64,000 nucleotides of DNA from Amaurobius ferox. Its lineage: Eukaryota > Arthropoda > Arachnida > Araneae > Amaurobiidae. Below the pieces are notes generated by a model that made no database searches, had not been told where the DNA came from, and saw only the letters and a program-made list of their open reading frames with translations. A program made the position numbers and the translations under genes. This document shows positions 25,161 to 36,700 of this stretch, one piece after another. The DNA is taken from positions 61,020,736 to 61,084,735 of the forward strand of contig OX578137.1 in NCBI GenBank assembly GCA_951213105.1. Reading direction: 5' to 3'. The first letter of the stretch is position 1. Every line of letters begins with the position of its first letter.

Positions 25161-25384
25161 TTAAATCCAGACGTCAAGAAGTTTAAGTCTCTTCCCGATA
25201 TGTTTTCATTAATTTGTATTTATCCTTTTATAAAGCTGTAGAAAATATATTTCACCATTGGTTATAATGTTGTTATGCCAGTAATATTCAAGGATTCGAA
25301 TTTAGATTTTATTTAGGGTACGAAACTCGTAAATATTTGAAATTTTCTGGAAAATATTCGCGCTATCCATCACTTTATCATGTT

Positions 25385-25680
25385 TCATATCTTGAGAAAC
25401 CCTGAATCAAGAAGACAAGACGAAGATTCAATATCTGAAATCGTGTTTGTGACGTCACAAGAAAGCAAGGTGCTTGTATCAAAAAGAAAATCATATGTGG
25501 TGGAATATTATAGAAAATGAAGTGTCCTCCCATGTTTGAAACCAAAAGGGAAATACAGATTGTTAGCAAAATTCTATATTTTATATTGCAATAGATATTG
25601 GTTTTACTTGTTTGTTTTTTGGTGACTGATGATACTAAATTTATGGTAAAAATGTATCCAGCGAAGATATATAAAAATGA
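25385..25680 (+). repeat. Dispersed repeat pair, copy 2
   Basis: GGAATATTATAGAAAATGAA, CCATGTTTGAAACCAAAAGG and GTGACTGATGATACTAAATT correspond in order to the blocks of copy 1 near 24.4 kb. The family is not recognised. Confidence 0.6.
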
Positions 25681-26169
25681 AAACTTGGGAATATATTCTG
25701 AAATATTTTATGGCCTCACTCCCATTTTTCCTAACTTCAGATCTTTTGTTTCGCTGCTTCAGTTTGAATTGTCGAAGCATTTCAATCAATTTTTAACGTA
25801 AAATTTGTTAACTACTTAATTTTTTTTATCAACTTGCATATTAGTCGTCATTCTTCAGTTGGGTATCAACAACGTTCGGGTGCCATATATAAAATTTGCC
25901 TGGATTGGAAATTGAACGGGAATCTCTTCAGCATGTTCTCTCTAAATTAATTGCAAAATGTAATGCAAAATTTATTTGGGAAAAATGAAAATAGATCAGC
26001 AAGTAAGTCAATTGTATTGTTTTGAAAACTCAATATTTTAAAACCCAAGAAAACTCTTATAGATTTAATAAATTAAAAAAAAAAAAACACATTTTATTTA
26101 TAGAGAGCTTTTCACGAGCTTCAAGGCCTCTATATGGCCAAACGATTCATTCTTGGGTATTCCGACACA

Positions 26170-26398
26170 TTTTTTTTTTCCAATGGCCAGGCATTGACTC
26201 TTTCATCTTCGCTTATACATCGGCCAGAACAGTGAACCTCTTAGCCGGCATATGACGTTGCCCCAGCGCACCAGTGGGGGTGGGGACACATTGTGCCCAA
26301 CAACACAAACATCCATGTCTTACGTGGGACTCGAACCCACAACGTGGCGGCCGATCAATCGCTGGAAACGCTAGCTTTGACCGTTCGGCCACCACGTC
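26170..26398 (-). mobile_element. tRNA-Ser-like SINE (family S1), minus copy with poly-A tail
   Basis: The minus strand starts GACGTGGTGGCCGAACGGTC (box A-like, as in class II tRNAs) and has box B GGGTTCGAGTCCC. It continues with a body ending CCTGGCCATTGG and an A tail seen as the T run near 26170-26179. The same body occurs at 51124. The upstream 5S-like segment and linker CATTTCAGTC adjoin it directly. Confidence 0.82.
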
Positions 26399-26408
26399 GA
26401 CTGAAATG

Positions 26409-26527
26409 AGCCAACAGTACGCGGTGTTCCCAGGTGATCATCCACCCAAGTACTAACCGCGCCCGATGCTGCTTAACGTCGGTGATCTAACGAGAACAGG
26501 TGTTTTAAGCACGGTAGAGCCGTTGAC
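26409..26527 (-). rRNA. 5S rRNA-like sequence (119 nt), probably a retroposed copy fused to a SINE
   Basis: Read on the minus strand, this is a full-length match to animal 5S rRNA as I know it. It starts GTCAACGGC, carries the internal control region (GTTAAGCAGCATCGGGCGCG, then GTTAGTACTTGG) and ends GGGAACACCGCGTACTGTTGG plus CT. Several substitutions, for example GTTAGATCACC where GTCCGATCACC is usual, suggest it is not a functional array copy. It sits 10 bp upstream (minus strand) of a tRNA-like SINE, and one imperfect 12-bp duplication flanks both. Confidence 0.8.
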
Positions 26528-26879
26528 TATATTTCGATACAAAAAAACAGGATTTGAATTCCGGGCACGGGTGAAGAGATTTGTTGGTAAATTGCTGTTG
26601 TTGTTACTAATCTTAACTGATAGGCTAGACCAGGTCTATGAGACCAAAAACACTCAAAAAGTCCAAGACAAGGAGGGGACTCATCAAATCCTCCTTGACA
26701 AGCCCTAGGCAGGACAGAAAATGATCAGGGGTGGAATGATTTATGTTGTTGGTACATACTCTCACTTAATTCATAATCTACAATTTGATTAGAAATTAGA
26801 AATGGACAATGTGATGACGTAAATATGACGATAACTTAAAATTCATTACCCTCTTACCACAGCATATTTTAATCAGACT

Positions 26880-28238
26880 TGTATGTGTGCGTGTGTGTAT
26901 ATAAGTATGTGTGTGTATGTGTGTGTGTGTGTACGTGTATGTGTGTGTGTGTGTGTGTGAGTCTCTGGAGACGATATCTGACGAACGAATGGAGCCATTC
27001 GAACGAAATTTGGTACAAGTATTACAATCCGTAAATACTGGAAGCCTATTGTTTTTATAAACAATCAAATGTTTAGACCCCTCCTTCTAAATTTTTGAGT
27101 AAAATTTTGAAAAAATCATCAAAAACTCAAAACCTTTAATAAAGTTACTTAAATAGTTATTTCTTATGTAATTTTTCGTTAGAAAGCGATTGACATACAT
27201 TTTATACCGTTAGCATTCTTGAGATATTGCACATTTAAAAAAATATTAATAAATCATATAAAAATATTAACTATTGTGAAATATGTTCATTTTTCCTAAG
27301 TAATATCATGCGATAAATTTGGTGACATTATTCTCGCGGACCTAGCTCGTTCTACTCATGAGAATAATACTTTGGGGAATACTTTTGTATTGGGTCGCCA
27401 ATAGACATTTATCTGATATAAGAATAATTTATTTCTCTTCCATATCTGGCGGAAAGACGCCAACTTTGGCGACATTTTAAGAAGTCGCCAAATTGATAAA
27501 AATGACGCTAAATTAATAAAAATGACGTTAAATTAATGAAACTGACGACTAATTGATGAAAGTTAAATATCTTTGGAAGAACACAAGAGTAAACTATAAG
27601 AATAATATGTCTCCGTCTGTAACGCTCAGCGAGAAATTTAGCGGGACGTCGCTAACTTAGCGACTATTTTAAATGTTGCCAAAGTGACAAAATTATCAGC
27701 AAATTGATAAAAAATGACGCCAAATGGGAAGTAATGTTCCGCAAATCCTGATTTCCGTCATATGATGGGCATACTTTCTAGTATATAAAATATGCTCTTC
27801 TATCTGTTTGTCTGTAGCACTTTGGTATATATTTGACGAAATTGGTGAATAATTTAGTAAAGTATCGCCAACTTGAGGATATTTAGCCCCAGATTGACAC
27901 AAATATCGTCAAAATTGAAAAAAATGATGCTAAATTAATGAAAATGACGCCTAATTGATGAATTTCTTATTAAAATATGTATCTACTATATGGACTATAT
28001 CGCTTATTGAGGATTCTATCCACATTGATAATTGTTTAGAGTTGCGCGAAATATAAGTTAATTGTGTATTTTGAAATAGTTATACACGTTGTCATCCGTA
28101 AAATCGCTAAATGCACAATTCAACGATAAAAACAAATTACCGTGGATCTTATACTTTATATCTTACTGTGAAAGGAGTAAATTCATTGCATTATATAAGG
28201 AAAGCCATCATGTGCTGCCTACATCAGATTTTTTTTAT
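26880..28238 (+). mobile_element. Repeat family B, long form with three GGCGAC modules
   Basis: It starts inside the GT microsatellite and contains GAGACGATATCTGACGAACG. The TGGCGAC/AAATTGATAAAAATGACG module appears three times (27440-27560, 27605-27740 and 27820-27965). An extra 250-bp 3' segment precedes the usual end TATATAAGGAAAGCCATCAT then CTACATCAGATTTTTTTT. Confidence 0.75.
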
Positions 28239-28679
28239 AATCAAAATCTTCTCTTCATACTTTTCGACGCATGGCAGTAGTTACGGTGTTACTTAACTAT
28301 TTAGACCGTCTACTTTTGACACTGCTTCTGACGTTAACTTGAATTTGTCATTTCCTTTATTCAACACATTTATCAATTTGAAGGTGTGATTTTAACAAAA
28401 TTTACTTGTTCTTAAAATTAATTCAAAATAAAATAAAATATTTTTTGCGTCATCACAGTAGTTCTAGTGTAAACCAGATCAGTAGAGTGCTTGAACAAAA
28501 TCCGTAGAATGTGTGAAGATTCTCAAAATATTTGAGAAATGCATGTGATGAATTTTACAACATGCATCAAACGCAAAACCAATTCAGCTTTTCCATATAT
28601 TTTAAATTCACTAATATATGTTAATTTTATTGAAGAAAATCATTTCTAGTGTATAATGTAATGCTTTCCTTATTTATAG
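28239..28679 (+). other. Sequence upstream of the first visible TMTC3 exon
   Basis: AT-rich, ending in the acceptor TATTTATAG. I could not identify the preceding exon or a promoter here or further left. Confidence 0.5.
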
Positions 28680-28871
28680 GGTAGAAGAGGAATCACTTTC
28701 TTATTTTATCTGATGATAGGCGTGGCATCTTTCTCCTGCTACCAAAATGCTCTTGACTGTGGATTTGTTTTTGATGACATGTCCGCCATACGAGACAATC
28801 AAGACCTCAGACCAACAACTCCTATTTCCAACCTCTTCAAGAACGATTTTTGGGGAACACCAATACAGAAA
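28680..28871 (+). CDS. TMTC3: TMTC3 first visible coding exon
   Basis: The acceptor AG is at 28678-28679 and the donor GT at 28872. The reading frame runs through a first membrane segment ([17 protein letters not shown]) into [10 protein letters not shown] and [10 protein letters not shown]. The acidic pair DD is the catalytic-type motif of the first luminal loop. An in-frame TAG at 28677 lies just before the acceptor, so translation must start either at ATG 28713 or in an upstream exon. Homology extends upstream of that ATG, which favours an upstream exon. The exon ends in phase 0. Confidence 0.93.
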
Positions 28872-31800
28872 GTAAAACAGTTTTGCTCTCTCTATGTACT
28901 TTATGTACAGGGTGATAAAACATGAGCCAAACTTTACGAAGTGGTAGTACAAACGAAACCAAACATTTTTTGTCATGGTTTACCATGTCGGAAATGAAAC
29001 GGAAAGGCGTTTTAGTGCTCTTACTTGTTGGGAAGCGGGCGCTCCGTAAACTTCTCCGTCATCTAGGGAAGAAGAAGAACCCTTATGCAAATTTTCATAC
29101 CACCGAATGTACGGCCTTATCAGTTTACAGCAGTTGTTCGCAGGTCCAATTTTTCAAATGATAATCGTCCCACGATCGCCCGACCTGTTGTGTCTTGACT
29201 TCTTTTTGTGGAGATATCTCAAGAGTTTAATCTATGAAACTTCTTTTGAATTTGAAGAGGAACTCGTCGCCAGAATTTAGGCAGCTGCTGCCGAAGTGCG
29301 CGACATGCCTGATCTGTTCGAGAGAGATCGTCAATCCCTCCATCGCCGCTGTGAGACATGCATTCAGGTTGGGGATCGCTTTTTGGAGCCATTGCTGTAA
29401 TTATTGTTTATTAAATGTCATATTATAACATATAAGTCATTCTTGTGTTTTCGCCTCACCTCATCGGTTTCACCATAACGCGCCTACTGGAGTTTTTGCG
29501 CTTCATTTCCGGCCCGGTAAACTATGGCGAAAAATGCTTGGTTTGGTGTGTACTATTACCTCGTAAAGTTTGGCCCATCTTTTTTAATCTCCCTGTATAT
29601 TATATAGAGGAATTACTGTAATTATATTTGGACTAATTTACGCGTTTTGAGCCTCTCGGAACATGACTAAAGCAATTTTGATTTGATGTAGGTGTTTATG
29701 AATGAGTTTTTGTTAGGAAGATGTGATTATTTGTATGCGAATGTATATGAAGTAATGTATGTGTTTATGCAAATGTTTGGACATGATATCTCTAGCACGA
29801 ATTGTACTATTTGAATAATATTTTGTACGATTATTATGATTTGAATACTAAAATATTATAGATTTACAACGCTGTTAAATATTCGGAAAGCCTCAAATTT
29901 TTAAGCATTTTTCGAAAAACTGATAAAGCAATACTATTGTGAAACAATAGTACCACCATGTTAATTAAATAACCACGTTAATTAAATAACGTTACATAAA
30001 AACATTTTTAAATGTAATTTATGCATTAATAAATAATGTATGACATCAATAACATTGCTATCTGTATGATGCACGTCATTAATTGGCTGTTGAAACAATA
30101 AATTCATCATATTATATGAAAACGAAGAAGTCAAATACTTCCCTCATTAGAATTTTTCTTTCACTTTGTGTTCCAATTTTGTGTACCTAAATTACGAAAT
30201 TCAATATAATAAATTCATTACTACCTTCCCCTGAAGGTTAATATCAGGGGCATAGAATGCAGCGCAACCATATATTAACGTAGATATATAATGTATGAAA
30301 ATGACTGTATTTGCACAACTTTATTAATAAAAAAAAATTATCTGTGAAAGTATATTATGTCTGCACTAAGAAAATTAAAAGTTGCTACATAAGAAATATA
30401 AATGTTTATTTCTTATTATAACAAAGCATATTTTAAAATATTTACTTGTTACTGTGGTATAAGTTGCACCACTAAAGAAAATAATTAAATACATAAAATC
30501 TATAAAACTAATATATTGAAAAAAATTGTTTATTTGGTGAGTAATTGAAATGAAGTTAGTAAATTCATCATTTTAAAATGGATTTCAAATATTACACTGT
30601 AAGATATAAAATTTTTCATTTTCCATATCTGCATACTCTTGCCTTGTCTCCTGCAGGAACAAAGCCACAAGTCTTACCGTCCTCTGTGTGTACTGACCTA
30701 CCGAATAAACTATTATTTCCATAAGCTTCAACCATTTGGATATCATTTAGCAAATGTCACTCTTCACTGTGTAGTTTGCTTGCTTTTTATGCGGTAAGTT
30801 ATGAAAAATCAATTCCCGTTAATTATTTTTAACTACAATTTAAAAAGTGTAATGATCAATACATAAATAGGGGATATCTATAATGATACATATTTGGTGT
30901 TTATTTTCCATCCTCCTCCCGCAGATCGGGGGGCGGGGGTGTAGACCCGCCGACATTGATTGAGCTGCCTATCAATTCAATGTGACCTGAAAAATTACAC
31001 AGCTGTTACGGTTCGGGTTTGGGATCTTCATTTGTGCGAGCAAACTGTTTTTGTTGGGTTTTACAATCACAAGAAGTTTATATACATTTCAGTTCTTTGC
31101 ATACTAGATACTGCAATAAATTACTTTGCACTAAGTTGCGATTAGTTTAATCATATACCGTTAGATGATTAACAAATCAAATCTAAAGTGAATAACTATG
31201 GAATTTTGTTTTATGAATCTTCAAGACGTTTTATTTCCAGTTAAGCTCCCTATCTACTAAGCTGTCAGATATGGCAAGTTATACTCGTATGATCCTCTCC
31301 AAATGTAGAGCAAAGACATATTGAACTTCAACTCATCTACTTCCATTTTCTAGTGCAGTTCGTCGGATATTATTCACAGAATTATATTTATTTCATACAC
31401 CACGCTGATCAATATCTTCCGGACTCCAGTACGAGGTTTTGTTTTCTTAGATGTACTAGTATCGTAGATACCTTAATAAATGTTTTACCCACTGAACTAT
31501 ATGAGCTGGGGAGGTCAACTTAATACATATTACTTATAATTGTGTACGAGTATTACACTATTTTACATATTTTTAGATCTACGTGAGTTCTCATTTATCT
31601 ACCACCATTATATACTATTATATCTATGGAGAATAATAATCATGAAAAATTTATCCTTTTGAATGTAGTTTAGTGAATTGATATTTTTAAACACTCGTAT
31701 AGCCAATATTTAAGATTTTAAAACAGAGAATCTAAAAAATGAATACCAATTAAGATATTATAAAAATAAACCTATCAATAAAATTTGAAAAGTTTGATTG

Positions 31801-33271
31801 TAGTATCTCTCTATATTAAACAAGAAAGATCAATCATGCTTAAAGCATTGATTATGAAACACTTTCCAACTTCAATGCAACTTTATTTAAACATGTCTAA
31901 AATGCAATACATTCCTCGGTAATATTTTTAACCTTATCATAATACTACATTAATTTATTATATTTGAAAATTTAAGCCTTCTTCGAAAAAAATGAACTTC
32001 ATTCAAATGACGGCATTGAAATATAAATTGCCTGGTTTAAACATCTTTGAAATGGGATACATTCCTCGGTAATGATTTTAGAATTATCATAATACTACAA
32101 TAATTTATTATATTTGAAAACATCATCAAAAACAACTGAAATTCATTCAAATGACGTCATAGAAAAAATAACAGGCCTGGCTCTCTCTATAAAAGCAGCA
32201 TTTCATTCATGAATAATTTCCCATTCATTTCATTCATCACAATACTATAATAATTTATTTTACTTAAAAATTAAGACCATGGAGCTACAAGTAATTAAAC
32301 TTTATGCTTAAAACTTCATCGAAAAAAATCGTCCTTCTCTTTATAAAATCAATGAATATTTCCTTCATATCAGCTATGCAGACTCCATGAGCTACATAAT
32401 TTTGTGTTAAAGAAATACAGCAATTCTAATACAACTCATTCTGCATATTTTGCTGTTTACATTTTACATAGGTGAAAAATAGGCTTCGTTATAGAAATAA
32501 TCAAATTTGGATGAGCATTGAAATTCAAATATATTGTAATTGCGTTGTTTCAGTATGTAGATGCACAGAATTTAAGCAAAAATAAAGTGGTTTTAGGACG
32601 GATACGACACTCAATATGAAGTTAACAGAACTTTAAAAACGACGATTTTGAGACAAGATGGATGCCATATATTATTTTGAAGTGGGTCACGTGATGTTTT
32701 CATATCATGGTCACGTGATCTTTTCATATCATGGTCACGTGATCGCTTTTATAAGAGTATAAGAGTTGTTATTAATATTTTCATTTTTATTTAAAAAACT
32801 ACTAAATATATTTCGCTGATACATTTTATATAATTTATGGGATAATTTGAATATTTCATAAAACATTCGAAGCAATTTGTGAATTTTAGATCCGCTTAAA
32901 AAATGTTTGAAAAATTAGGTCCCATAATGATCAATGTATTTCATTTTTTCAACCAGGGTTCAATCCAAAACTAATTGGGTGATATTATTCATTTATATTC
33001 CCATATGTCCTACAGACCGTCTGAACAACATACTAAAATTTCATTTTGATTTAATCATTTTTACGGCAGTTATCGTGCTAACGGACAGACAGACAGACAG
33101 AATGTACAAAGTCATAAACACTTTTCTACTTTGTTGTAAAGTGTTAAAAAAAAGAACAAAAATTACGATTTTGACACAAGATGGATACCATTGATCATTT
33201 AAACTCAAATACTAATTATTAACAAATGACAAATCCCAAACAGTGACAGAAGTCATAGTGCTAACGGACAG

Positions 33272-33304
<33 letters not shown>

Positions 33305-33734
33305 ATGAATGAATGAATGAACAAAGTCATAAACACATTTCAACTTTGTTGTAAAGTGTTAAAAAGGAGCTGACGCCGTCTTCTCCGCTGTTTGATAAAT
33401 TTCTCCTTTCTCGAGATTTTATTGCTTCATACTGCAAAAGCTACTGCATATAAAAATGTAAAAATGTAAAATATGGTACTCTTGTAGAAAAAGCTTTGGG
33501 GAATAAATCGTTTTCTGATATATATTGTAGTTTAAGAAACATTTAATGTCAAAGTTATAGATAAAATATTTGAGCTGCGAGTTCTCTTCCTGGATAGACT
33601 AACAATAGCAAGACCACGAATTTCTGCAAGCAGGTACCTACATGAGTGAATTTTTGCAGGACGGAGACACTTTTTAACACTTTACAACAAAGTTGAAAAG
33701 TGTTTATGACTTTGTTCATTCTGTTTGTCTATCT

Positions 33735-33768
<34 letters not shown>

Positions 33769-36700
33769 CTGTCCGTTAGCACGATAACTGCCGTAAAAAT
33801 GACTTCTTTAACACAAAATCATGTAGTTCATGGAGTTTGCATAGCTGATATGAATGCAATATTCATTGATTTTACAAAGAGCTGGACGATTTTTTTCGAT
33901 GAAGTTTTACGCTCAGAATTTAATTACTTGTAGCTCCATGGTCTTAATTTTTAAATAAAATAAATTATTATAGTATTGTGATGAATGAAATGAATGGGAG
34001 AAAGTTATGAATGAAATGCTGTTTTTACAGGGAATACCAGGCGTGTTATTTTTTCTATGACGTCATTTGAATGAATTTCAGTTGCTTTCGATGAAGTTTT
34101 CAAATATAATAAATTATCGTAGTATTATGATAATTCTAAAATTATTACCGAGGAATGTATCACATTTTAGAGATGTTTAAACCAGGCAATTTATATTTCA
34201 ATGCCGTCATTTGAATGAAGTTCATTTTCTTCGATGAAAGTTTAAGTTTCCAAATATAATAAATTAATGTAGTATTGTGATAAGTTATAAAATATTACCG
34301 AGGAACGTATTGCTTTTTAGACATGTTTAAATAAAATTGCATTGAAGTTGGAAAGTGTTTCATAATCAATGCTTTGAGCATGATTGATCTTTCTTGTTTA
34401 ATTTCGACGTAGTTTTTGAGATAGTTTACTTTTTATGCTCTTCTGAAGTGAACTTTCTTTTCGTAGCGACAATTCTAGAGATTTCACAGTTTCGTACCGA
34501 AAAAACTATAGCATACAAATATATGAAATTTGGCACATTTATAGAGAAATAATTGGGTAATACGATGAAATAAAGCGGTTATCCATTTAAACTTTAGTTT
34601 GGCATGAAATAGCTCGCGAAGCGAGCTCAAGATCAAAGAATTCAGTTTTTGGATTTCCTGGGTTAAGAAAAATCCCTGCTTTTCCCTCCTGCGGAAATAG
34701 GCAGGGGTAGAAAATATATTTCTGTAGAATTTTTAGAAAAGATAGATATGAAGTGAGCTCGGCGAGCGCAGCGAAGTCTTCCGAAGGGGGTTGCGCGAGC
34801 GGAGCGAACAGGGGCAGAGCCCTCTAGTACGTTTAAAAATTAGTGCCCATAACAATAAAACCGAATCACCCCTTCGAGCTGAATAGTTATACTCGCATAA
34901 TTCGCGTGTTCTTATTTACTAGAGAAATGAAATAAGATGAAATGAAATAAAATGGCAAAAATAATTTTTACAAATGACAAAGTAATGAAATAAAATGTAA
35001 TGAAAAATTTAAAATAAGAAATGAAATAAAATTGCATAACACAAAATGCACGAAGTAAAGGAATAAAATATATAGATTATAATACAAGTGGTAGAATAAA
35101 ATGACAGAAATGACTAAATAAAATGACAAAAGTAGTGAAATAAAATGTAATGAACGTTTTTAAATAAACAATGAAATGAAATTACAAAAGAAAATAGCTT
35201 GAAATATAAATCTAATAGCTCTTTGAACTGAGCCGTTGTGCCCATTTGCTGAATAAAAGCTATGAACTGGAAGAAGCTGGAACTGCAGTTGCTTATTTAA
35301 AAAAAAAGTCTTAACTTTGTCATTTATAGAACTTCTTATTAAATATAGAGGCATATTTTCTAAGCAACGTAGACATTATTAGCAAACTGTAATTAGAAAT
35401 TTAAACATTCATATGATATTTAACAGTTTAGTGATAAAAGAACTTGTGCTTTACCTTTGGTCTTTATTTTAACGACGAAGATAAAAACATTACACTAATA
35501 CATTTAACTGTATCCGCCGTATCTAATATTTGCTTGAAAATTATTTCAGAATATGCATTATGTTTTTACCTGAAACGACTGCTTTTGTGGCTGCTCTACT
35601 TTTTGCTACTCATCCAATTCACACAGAAGCCGTGAGTAAATTCCAATCATTATTTAAACCTTAAATTCTGTGAGAATATATGTTTATAAAATTGTTGCTT
35701 CAATTATTTTCCGTGTATTTAGTGCTGACAATGATGTTTGTATTTCTTGAAGTTAAAACTGATATGATTTGAGAAATGTGTTCAACATTTTGAAATTAAT
35801 TCTTAGAGATTCAAAAATGTGTAATTAAAAATTATGTCTTAACCACTATAAAAGATATGCATTTCTATAAAAGAAAATAATGCAAAAATTACAATGGGAT
35901 TGTTTACTGAGCTTTTCTATGAAAATCTGTTATATATAACAGTTTATAAAAATTCTATGACATTCAATTGATGCAAGGAATGGTATCAATAAAATTTTAT
36001 AGAAATATAAGCACTGCTGTATAGATATGTGGGATTTCATTAGTAATCGAATCTCAGTAAATTACTTTTAAATTTCTATAGTTTTCATATAAGTATTGGC
36101 CATAAATATATTACATTATGTACTATTACCTTTTAGAATTCCATTTAAAATTTACGAAATAAAATATTGCTGTTTTTATTTCTTGTTATATTTCTTTTGG
36201 ATCAAGAATGCGTCATATTTGGTAAAGAATAAATTAATATTTTAATAGAACGACTACAGTGAGGAAAACAAAAATTGAGAACACACACTAGATAGTAATA
36301 AACATCTTAGCAAACACGTCAACCAATAAATTCCAAAATAAAAACAAAATAAGTGGTTAAAAAGTAATTTATTAAATTACCCTTAGTACAACATACAAAA
36401 TCACATAGACAAAGCATTTTTCGGACATTATCAATGCCCTTCATCAGTGGCGACGTAAAAAAATCTGATGTGGGCAACACATGACTTTCCTTATACAACG
36501 CAATGAATTCACTACTTTTACAGCAAAAAAAAAAAATAGGTTTTTCTTATAGTAGATACTTATATTCTTTCCAAGATATTGAATTTTCGACAATTAGTCG
36601 TCATTTTCATTGATTTAGCGTCATTTTTATTCATTTAACGAGATTTTCGTTAATTTGGCAACATTTCAAAAGTTGTCAAGTTGGCGACATTCCGCCAAAT

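Larger units (their letters stand above)
23770..26157. other. Unassigned stretch around the 24.3/25.4-kb repeat pair
   Basis: Apart from the repeat pair and the CAGCCCCG block, only a small B-like end (CTATACATTATACTTCCGTA at 23980) was noticed. The 111-codon Ser-rich frame at 24906-25241 overlaps the CAGCCCCG repeats and is not called. Confidence 0.5.

Noticed and set aside
24906..25241. 111-codon Ser-rich open frame
   Set aside because: The Ser run comes from a low-complexity stretch next to the duplicated CAGCCCCG block. No domain was recognised.
26313..26398. Functional tRNA-Ser gene
   Set aside because: It has box A and B-like sequences but no proper acceptor stem, and it continues into a repeated SINE body with a poly-A tail.
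26796..27068. 90- and 63-codon His/Thr-rich minus frames
   Set aside because: They are encoded by the GT microsatellite of the family B copy.
31817..33150. Family A as a piggyBac-type element because TTAA lies near both ends
   Set aside because: The ends are not inverted repeats of each other and one copy has TTAG. The TTAA may simply be AT-rich context.
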